Positions 59,026-64,000 of a DNA stretch of 64,000 bases are shown one piece after another (position 1 is the first letter of the stretch; each line of letters starts with the position of its first letter). Position numbers and translations under genes: made by a program. The stretch is taken from the NCBI RefSeq assembly GCF_003112575.1, contig NZ_BEWC01000009.1, positions 186,001-250,000 of the forward strand, in the 5' to 3' direction. Below the pieces are notes generated by a model. That model was given only the letters and a program-made list of their open reading frames with translations. It was not told the DNA's origin and ran no database searches. This DNA is from Streptomyces ardesiacus. Lineage in GTDB: Bacteria > Actinomycetota > Actinomycetes > Streptomycetales > Streptomycetaceae.

Positions 59026-60390
59026 ATGAGTCGCTTTCTCGCTGGTCCCTTCGCCCCGGTCGACGAGGAGGTCACCGCCTTCGACCTCCCCGTCACCGGC
59101 CGTGTCCCCGGCGAGCTGGCCGGCCGCTACCTGCGCATCGGGCCCAACGCCCTCGGCGTCGAGGACCCCGCGGCCCACCACTGGATGTCGGGGCCGGGCA
59201 TGGTGCACGGTGTCCGCATCCGCGACGGGCGCGCCGAGTGGTACCGCAATCGCTGGGTCCGCTCGGAGCAGGTGCGTGGCCTGCTCGGCGAGCCGTCCGG
59301 CGGCGCCGCTTGCGAGATCGGGATCGACTTCGCCTGCAACACCCACGTCATCGGCCACGGCGGCCGCACCCTGGCGCTGATGGAGGACTGGGCCTGCCCC
59401 CAGGAGCTGACCGCCGAGCTGGACACCGTCGGGCCGTACGCGCTCGGCGGTGTCCGACCCGGCTTCACCATGGGCGCCCACACCAAGCTCGACCCCCTGA
59501 CCGGTGAACTGCACGGCCTGGCCTACCTCAGCGGGCGTCGGACGGCCAGGCACCTGGTGGTCGACGGGGCCGGCCGGCTCGTCCACGAGGCGGAGATCCC
59601 TCTCGACGGCAACCCGATGATGCACGACTTCGCCCTCACCGAGCGGTGGGTCGTCGTCTACGACTCCCCGGTGGTGTTCTCTCCCGAGGCGATGAGCACC
59701 GGCGCGAGGACGCCGTACACGCGTGACCCGCGGCGGCCGTCCCGCGTCGGGGTGCTGCCGCGTGCGGGGGGCGGTGTGCGCTGGTTCGAGGCGCCGGACG
59801 CCTTCGTCTCCCACACGCTCAACGCCTACGACGACGGCGAACGCGTCGTCCTCGAACTGGTCACGCTGCCCGCCGACTTCGACATCGCCGCCATGCGCAT
59901 GAGCCGGTACGGCACCCTCGACCGGTGGACCGTCGACCTGTCGGCCGGCACGGTGTGCGAGCAGCGGCTGGACGACCGGCCACAGGAGTTCCCGAGGATC
60001 GCCGACACCGTCGTCTCCCGGCCGCACCGCTACGGCTACACCGCGGCCACGGCCGCCATGTACCAGGCGTACGTGCCCGCCGGGGACGGGTCGCTGCCCG
60101 ACGAGGCCTTCGTCAACGCCCTGATCAAGCACGACACCGTACGCGGGACCAGCGAGGTCCACACCTTCGAGCGGGACGCCGCGGCCGGCGAGGCCGTGTT
60201 CGTGCCGGCGGCCGGCGGCCGGGCCGAGGACGACGGATACGTCATGGGGTACGTCCATGATCCGCGGCGGGGAGCGGCGGACCTGGTGATCCTCGCCGCT
60301 CAGGACTTCACGGCCGAGCCAATCGCGCGCATCCACCTGCCGCGCAGGGTGCCGCTGGGGCTGCACGGGAGCTGGCTGCCCGACCGGTGA
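59026..60390 (+). CDS. Carotenoid oxygenase family (CCD/RPE65-like) non-haem iron enzyme
   Basis: 454 residues of the seven-bladed-propeller CCD family. The four iron-binding histidines are visible: H152 (GAHTKLDP), H200 (MMHDFALTER), H263 (SHTLNAY) and H447 (LHGSWLP). It cleaves a C=C bond with O2; substrates range from apocarotenoids to lignostilbenes. Without carotenoid genes nearby it may act on the polyene or stilbene part of the cluster product (inference). AGGAG lies 10 bases before the ATG. Follows the exporter on the same strand. Confidence 0.93.
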   Translation: MSRFLAGPFAPVDEEVTAFDLPVTGRVPGELAGRYLRIGPNALGVEDPAAHHWMSGPGMVHGVRIRDGRAEWYRNRWVRSEQVRGLLGEPSGGAACEIGIDFACNTHVIGHGGRTLALMEDWACPQELTAELDTVGPYALGGVRPGFTMGAHTKLDPLTGELHGLAYLSGRRTARHLVVDGAGRLVHEAEIPLDGNPMMHDFALTERWVVVYDSPVVFSPEAMSTGARTPYTRDPRRPSRVGVLPRAGGGVRWFEAPDAFVSHTLNAYDDGERVVLELVTLPADFDIAAMRMSRYGTLDRWTVDLSAGTVCEQRLDDRPQEFPRIADTVVSRPHRYGYTAATAAMYQAYVPAGDGSLPDEAFVNALIKHDTVRGTSEVHTFERDAAAGEAVFVPAAGGRAEDDGYVMGYVHDPRRGAADLVILAAQDFTAEPIARIHLPRRVPLGLHGSWLPDR

Positions 60391-61697
60391 ACCGCCACCA
60401 GCCGCTCCACCTGTGGCACGACGGCACGCGGCGACGGCGTGGCGTGCAGCTCCCGCCGGACGGCGTGCGCCGCGCTCCGGAACGACGGCTCGCCGAGCAG
60501 CCGGGCCACTCCTGCCCGCAGCACCTCGGCCGACGCCTCCCGCGGGTCCACGAGCAGTCCGGCGCCGCGTGCCTCGATGTGGCGGCCCAGGTCGGTCTCG
60601 TCCCACCAGGGCGCGGGGACGGTGATGCTGGGCACGCCGTGGGTGAGGACGTTGCCGACGGTGCCGAAGCCGCCGTGGTGGATGACGGCCGCGCAGGTCG
60701 GCAGCAGGTCGTTGAGCGGCACGAAGTCGACGGCCCGGACGTTGTCCGGCAGCCCGGAGACCGCGGCGAGCTGGTCCTTGCTCAGCGTCACCACCAGTTC
60801 GATGTCGAGCTCGGCCAGCGTGCGCAGCAGCACCGAGACGGGCGGCTCGGCCGACGCCCCGTCACCGATCGACATCTGGTCCCGGCCCAGCAGCTCACGG
60901 CCCGACATGCCCAGCGACATGCACACCCGGGGACGCCGGGGCCGCTCCAGCACCCAACCGGGCACCGTGGACGGGCCGTTGTACGGGACGTAGCGCATTG
61001 GCAGCAGAGGGACGCCCACGGGCAGCTGCATCCAGGCAGGGGTCGGGTCGATGGTCCACTGGCCCGTCATCATCTCCACGGCGTCCTCCGGCTCGAACGG
61101 GAGGCCGTAGCGGGCGAGCCGTCCGGTGAGCCAGTCCGACAGCGGGTCGTCACGGGTCTGCGGCGGCTGTGCGGACAGCAGGTCGGCGTAGGCGCCGAGC
61201 ATGTGCGCGTTGTAGTCCACGCCGAACAGCACCCGCGCGTGGGCGGCCCCGCAGGCCCGGGCCGCGACCGGGCCGACGAAGGTGAGCGCGTCCCAGAGCA
61301 CCAGGTCGGGGCGCCAGGCGCGGGCGTGCTCCACCAGGTCGTCCATCATCGACTGGCCCGCCATGTGTTCGTACTCCATGGAGCAGCCGATGGTGTAGGT
61401 GCCCAGCACGTAGTTCCAGGTGAGCTTCTCCGGACGGGTCTCGGTGACCCCGCTCAGGCGCTGCCACACACCGCCCTGCTCCGCGCCCGCCCGGTCCTCG
61501 CCGGGGCGGAAGGAGGCCGACAGGTTCAGCTCGTCGCCGACGGGCACCGCGGTCAGCCCGGCCCGGGTGATGGCGTCGGTGACGTCCGGCTGACTGGCGA
61601 CGCGCACTTCGTGGCCCGAGGCACGCAGCGCCCATGCGAGCGAGATGAGGTTGTACAGGTGCGGCTTGGCCGCGAACACGGTCAGCAGGACGCGCAT
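60300..61697 (-). CDS. UDP/TDP-sugar glycosyltransferase, macrolide/aglycone type (copy 1)
   Basis: 465 residues of the GT1 family as found in antibiotic clusters (EryCIII/DesVII-like). N-terminal MRVLLTVFAAKPHLYNLISLAWALRASGHEVRVASQ; donor-binding PLNDLLPTCAAVIHHGGFGTVGNVLTHGVPSI. Attaches a deoxysugar to an aglycone. No DesVIII-like helper is in the window. GGGAG precedes ATG 61697. Tandem paralogue of the next gene; its end overlaps the convergent oxygenase by 91 bases. Confidence 0.92.
   Translation of the reverse strand: MRVLLTVFAAKPHLYNLISLAWALRASGHEVRVASQPDVTDAITRAGLTAVPVGDELNLSASFRPGEDRAGAEQGGVWQRLSGVTETRPEKLTWNYVLGTYTIGCSMEYEHMAGQSMMDDLVEHARAWRPDLVLWDALTFVGPVAARACGAAHARVLFGVDYNAHMLGAYADLLSAQPPQTRDDPLSDWLTGRLARYGLPFEPEDAVEMMTGQWTIDPTPAWMQLPVGVPLLPMRYVPYNGPSTVPGWVLERPRRPRVCMSLGMSGRELLGRDQMSIGDGASAEPPVSVLLRTLAELDIELVVTLSKDQLAAVSGLPDNVRAVDFVPLNDLLPTCAAVIHHGGFGTVGNVLTHGVPSITVPAPWWDETDLGRHIEARGAGLLVDPREASAEVLRAGVARLLGEPSFRSAAHAVRRELHATPSPRAVVPQVERLVAVHRSGSQLPCSPSGTLRGRWMRAIGSAVKS
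60581..60753 (-). repeat. Near-identical glycosyltransferase tract, copy 1
   Basis: 173 bases matching 61968-62140 with about six differences by eye (over 96 percent), far above the rest of the two genes. It encodes the conserved donor-sugar site and suggests gene conversion or recent exchange. Confidence 0.85.
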
Positions 61698-61749
61698 GGG
61701 CCGGCTCCCTTCGGGCGTGGGCACGGACGGGGGCACCGCGACACGGACG

Positions 61750-63036
61750 TCACCGGTCCCCCTGGCGGGTGCGGTACGAACGGGCCCGTCGCTCCAGCTC
61801 CGGTACGAGGTCGTGGGGGCTCGGCGTGGCGAGCAGGTCCGCGCGGACGTCGGCTGCCCGGGCGGTGAAGGACGGGTCGTCGAGGAGGCGCCGCAGGTGG
61901 TCGCGGAGCGCGTCGAGATCCGGCCGGTGCGGGTCCATGAGGAACCCGGCGCCGCGTGCCGCGATGCGGCGGCCGAGGTCGGTCTCGTCCCACCAGGGCG
62001 CCGGGATGGTGATGCTGGGCACGCCGTGGGTGAGGACGCTGCCGACGGTGCCGAAGCCGCCGTGGTGGATGGCGGCCGCGCAGGTCGGCAGCAGGTCGTT
62101 GAGCGGCACGAAGTCGACGGGCCGGACGTTGTCCGGCAGCGCCGACGTACCGGCGAGCTGTCTGCTGTCGAGGGTGGCGACCAGCTCGATGTCGAAGTCG
62201 GCGAGCGCGTCGAGCAGGTCCCCGATGGACAGCAGGTCGCCGCCCAGCTGGTCCCGCCCGGACATGCCGAGGGACAGGCACACCCGGGGCCGGGCCGCCG
62301 GCTCGCGCACCCAGTCCGGCGCGGTGGTGGGCCCGTTGAACGGGACCAGCCGCACCGGAAGGTACGGCAGCGGCAGGCGGAACTGCATCCACGACGGCGT
62401 CGGGTCGATCGTCCACTGGCCGGTCAGCATCTCCAGCGTGTCCTCGGGCCCGGACTTCACCCCGTACCGGGCGAGCCGGCCCGCCGTCCACTCCGTGACG
62501 GGGTCCTCCCGCCGCTCGGGCGGCTGGGCGGCGAGGAGTTCGGTGTAGCGGCCGTACATCCGGGCCACGTAGTCCATCCCGAACAGCATCCGGGCGTGGG
62601 CGGCCCCGCAGGCCCGGGCCGCGACCGCGCCGGTGAAGGTGAGCGCGTCCCAGACCACCAGGTCGGGCTGCCACGCCTGGGCGAACTCCACCAGGTCGTC
62701 CATGACCTGGAGGCCCGCCAGGTACTCGTACTGCACCGAGCAGGCGACCGTGAAGGTGCCCAGGACCCGCTCCCAGCTCGGGTCGTCGGACGGGTCCTCG
62801 ACCATGCTGCCGCTGACGCCCTGGAACGTCTGGGTGGTGGGCCCCTTGCCCGCGCCCCCCATGGAGAGCGGATCGCCGACGGGCACGGCGGTCAGGCCGG
62901 TACGCGTGATCGCCTCGGCGAGGTCGGGGTGACTCGCCACGCACACCTCGTGGCCGGCCGCCCGCAGCGCCCAGGCCAGCGGCACCAGGTTGTACATGTG
63001 CGTCTTGACTGCGAACACGGTGAACAGGACCCGCAT
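61750..63036 (-). CDS. UDP/TDP-sugar glycosyltransferase, macrolide/aglycone type (copy 2)
   Basis: 428 residues, clear paralogue of the preceding gene: MRVLFTVFAVKTHMYNLVPLAWALRAAGHEVCVAS and the donor site PLNDLLPTCAAAIHHGGFGTVGSVLTHGVPSI. It lacks the roughly 35-residue insert and C-terminal tail of copy 1. GGAGAG precedes ATG 63036; 52 bases separate it from copy 1. Two enzymes imply two sugar transfers, or one acting on different positions. Confidence 0.92.
   Translation of the reverse strand: MRVLFTVFAVKTHMYNLVPLAWALRAAGHEVCVASHPDLAEAITRTGLTAVPVGDPLSMGGAGKGPTTQTFQGVSGSMVEDPSDDPSWERVLGTFTVACSVQYEYLAGLQVMDDLVEFAQAWQPDLVVWDALTFTGAVAARACGAAHARMLFGMDYVARMYGRYTELLAAQPPERREDPVTEWTAGRLARYGVKSGPEDTLEMLTGQWTIDPTPSWMQFRLPLPYLPVRLVPFNGPTTAPDWVREPAARPRVCLSLGMSGRDQLGGDLLSIGDLLDALADFDIELVATLDSRQLAGTSALPDNVRPVDFVPLNDLLPTCAAAIHHGGFGTVGSVLTHGVPSITIPAPWWDETDLGRRIAARGAGFLMDPHRPDLDALRDHLRRLLDDPSFTARAADVRADLLATPSPHDLVPELERRARSYRTRQGDR
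61968..62140 (-). repeat. Near-identical glycosyltransferase tract, copy 2
   Basis: Partner of 60581-60753; see that entry. A second region of high match lies around 62600-62670 and 61230-61310. Confidence 0.85.
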
Positions 63037-63092
63037 GGAACTCTCCACGGCATGGTGCGTGCCCCAGCGGCACGGCTCGGACGGGGCACGCC

Positions 63093-64000
63093 TCAGACGA
63101 TGTGGACCTCGGGCACGTAGAGGATCCAGCGCCCTCCGGCGTCGCGGAAGGCCTGTTCCTTGGCCATGATCTCCTCGGCGTGGTTCCAGGCGAACAGCAG
63201 TGCGTAGTCCGGGTAGGGGTCGCGGAACGCGGTGTCCGGGCGTACCGGGATGTGCATGCCGGGTGTCAGCTTTCCCTGCTTCGACGGAGTCGTGTCGCAG
63301 ACGTAGGGCACGAGGTCGGGGCCGATGCCGCAGAAGTTCGTCACGGTGGAACTCTTGGCCGTGGCGCCGTAGCCGGCGATCCGGTGGCCCTGCGCCGTCA
63401 GGTCCCGCAGCAGGGCGACCAGGTCCCGGCGGACGGTGTGCACGGCCGCGCCGAACCGGTCGAGGCCGGCCGCCTCCCCGATGCCGCGGGCCGCCTCCTC
63501 GGCCAGCAGTTCGGCGACGGCCGCCGTGGGCGTGCGCCGGCCCGCCCGTGCGAGGGTGTAGCGGATCTGGCCGCCGTGCACCGGCAGCCGCTCGACGTCG
63601 ACGAGCTGGAAGCCGAAGCACGCCGCCATGGAGGCCACCGAGCGGGCGGTGAAGAAGAAGACGTGCTCGTCGTAGATCTGGTCGAAGCTGGTCCGGGCCA
63701 GGATCTCGCCCAGGTACGGGTCCTCGAAGACGAACACCCCGTCGGGCGCCAGCAGGATGTCGGCGCCCTCGAAGACGGCGCCGAGACCGGGGATGTCGCA
63801 CAGGGTGTTGGCGGAGTACACCACCTGCGCCGGTCCCTCGGCGGCCCGCACCTCGGCGGCCGACTCCGCGTCGAAGAAGGCGCTGTGCACCCGGCCCCCG
63901 GCGACCCCCGTCGGCTCGAAGGCGAGATGGCGCACCCCCGCGTCGGCGACGGTGCGCAGGGTGACGCCGTCGTTGCAGCCGATCTCCACGAAGAACGGGT
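63093..64000 (-). CDS. NDP-hexose C-methyltransferase (TylCIII-like), N-terminus beyond the window
   Basis: The frame is open to the last base, so the start lies right of the window. SAM motif I reads VEIGCNDGVTL; the C-terminal Methyltransf_14 part has HRIAGYGATAKSSTVTNFCGIGPDLVPYVCDTTPSKQG and HIPVRP. Family members add a C-methyl group to a TDP-deoxyhexose (as in mycarose or nogalose pathways); the missing N-terminus should hold a zinc-binding Cys cluster. With the two glycosyltransferases it implies a branched-chain deoxysugar on the product. Confidence 0.92.
   Translation of the reverse strand, partial: PFFVEIGCNDGVTLRTVADAGVRHLAFEPTGVAGGRVHSAFFDAESAAEVRAAEGPAQVVYSANTLCDIPGLGAVFEGADILLAPDGVFVFEDPYLGEILARTSFDQIYDEHVFFFTARSVASMAACFGFQLVDVERLPVHGGQIRYTLARAGRRTPTAAVAELLAEEAARGIGEAAGLDRFGAAVHTVRRDLVALLRDLTAQGHRIAGYGATAKSSTVTNFCGIGPDLVPYVCDTTPSKQGKLTPGMHIPVRPDTAFRDPYPDYALLFAWNHAEEIMAKEQAFRDAGGRWILYVPEVHIV

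Overview
The window is high-GC actinobacterial DNA with the codon bias, GTG/TTG starts, ATGA/GTGA stop-start overlaps and gene families of a Streptomyces chromosome. Examples of the last are XRE-DUF397-HATPase sets, a SepF-like protein, GH10/GH62/GH18 secreted hydrolases and F420 enzymes. The xylanase at 1800-3233 is almost residue-for-residue the S. lividans/S. coelicolor XlnA family. The neighbourhood xlnA-abfB ... chitinase ... SepF-like ... arginine deiminase-OTC recalls, from memory, the SCO59xx stretch of S. coelicolor, so most of the first 44 kb looks like core chromosome.

Layout. 1-1.8 kb: C-terminal end of a LuxR (LAL-type) regulator. 1.8-5.1 kb: divergent xylan-degrading pair, GH10 xylanase and GH62 arabinofuranosidase, the latter with an apparent frameshift inside its signal peptide. 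5.1-10 kb: SpoIIE-type phosphatase, molybdate ABC transporter modABC and a HTH-TOBE protein. 10-19.3 kb: AraC/GATase1 regulator, rhodanese, NudK-like hydrolase, DeoR regulator, DUF1264 protein, an MFS/FAD-monooxygenase operon behind a 22-codon leader ORF, and an XRE-DUF397 pair beside an anti-sigma-type HATPase. 19.3-24.3 kb: secreted GH18 chitinase behind a DasR-type promoter, then a TetR/MFS efflux pair. 24.4-30.3 kb: K+ channel and ClC transporter (coupled), small membrane protein, giant FAD/Fe-S dehydrogenase. 30.5-38.4 kb: SepF-like protein, P-loop protein, MazG-like protein, F420 enzyme and the Hen1-Pnkp RNA-repair operon. 38.4-44.3 kb: antiporter, then arginine deiminase and ornithine carbamoyltransferase behind an ArgR-type box, permease, HATPase.

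44.5-53.1 kb is a catabolic island: enoyl-CoA hydratase, a fused salicylyl-/2-aminobenzoyl-CoA monooxygenase-reductase, PaaX regulator, aryl-CoA ligase, acyl-CoA dehydrogenase and RidA. The two promoters of the island share an identical 13-mer, GTGACGACAGTCA, a candidate common operator. The gene content fits CoA-dependent aerobic breakdown of anthranilate (or salicylate); RidA argues for an amine-bearing substrate.

53.1-56 kb holds small accessory genes (alpha/beta hydrolase, DUF5999, DUF6299, DUF2637). From 56.2 kb to the right edge the genes look like the margin of a glycosylated natural-product cluster: TetR, DrrAB-type ABC exporter, carotenoid oxygenase-family enzyme, two tandem glycosyltransferases with a near-identical 173-bp tract, and a sugar C-methyltransferase that runs off the window. 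No tRNA, rRNA, CRISPR array, transposase or phage gene was seen.
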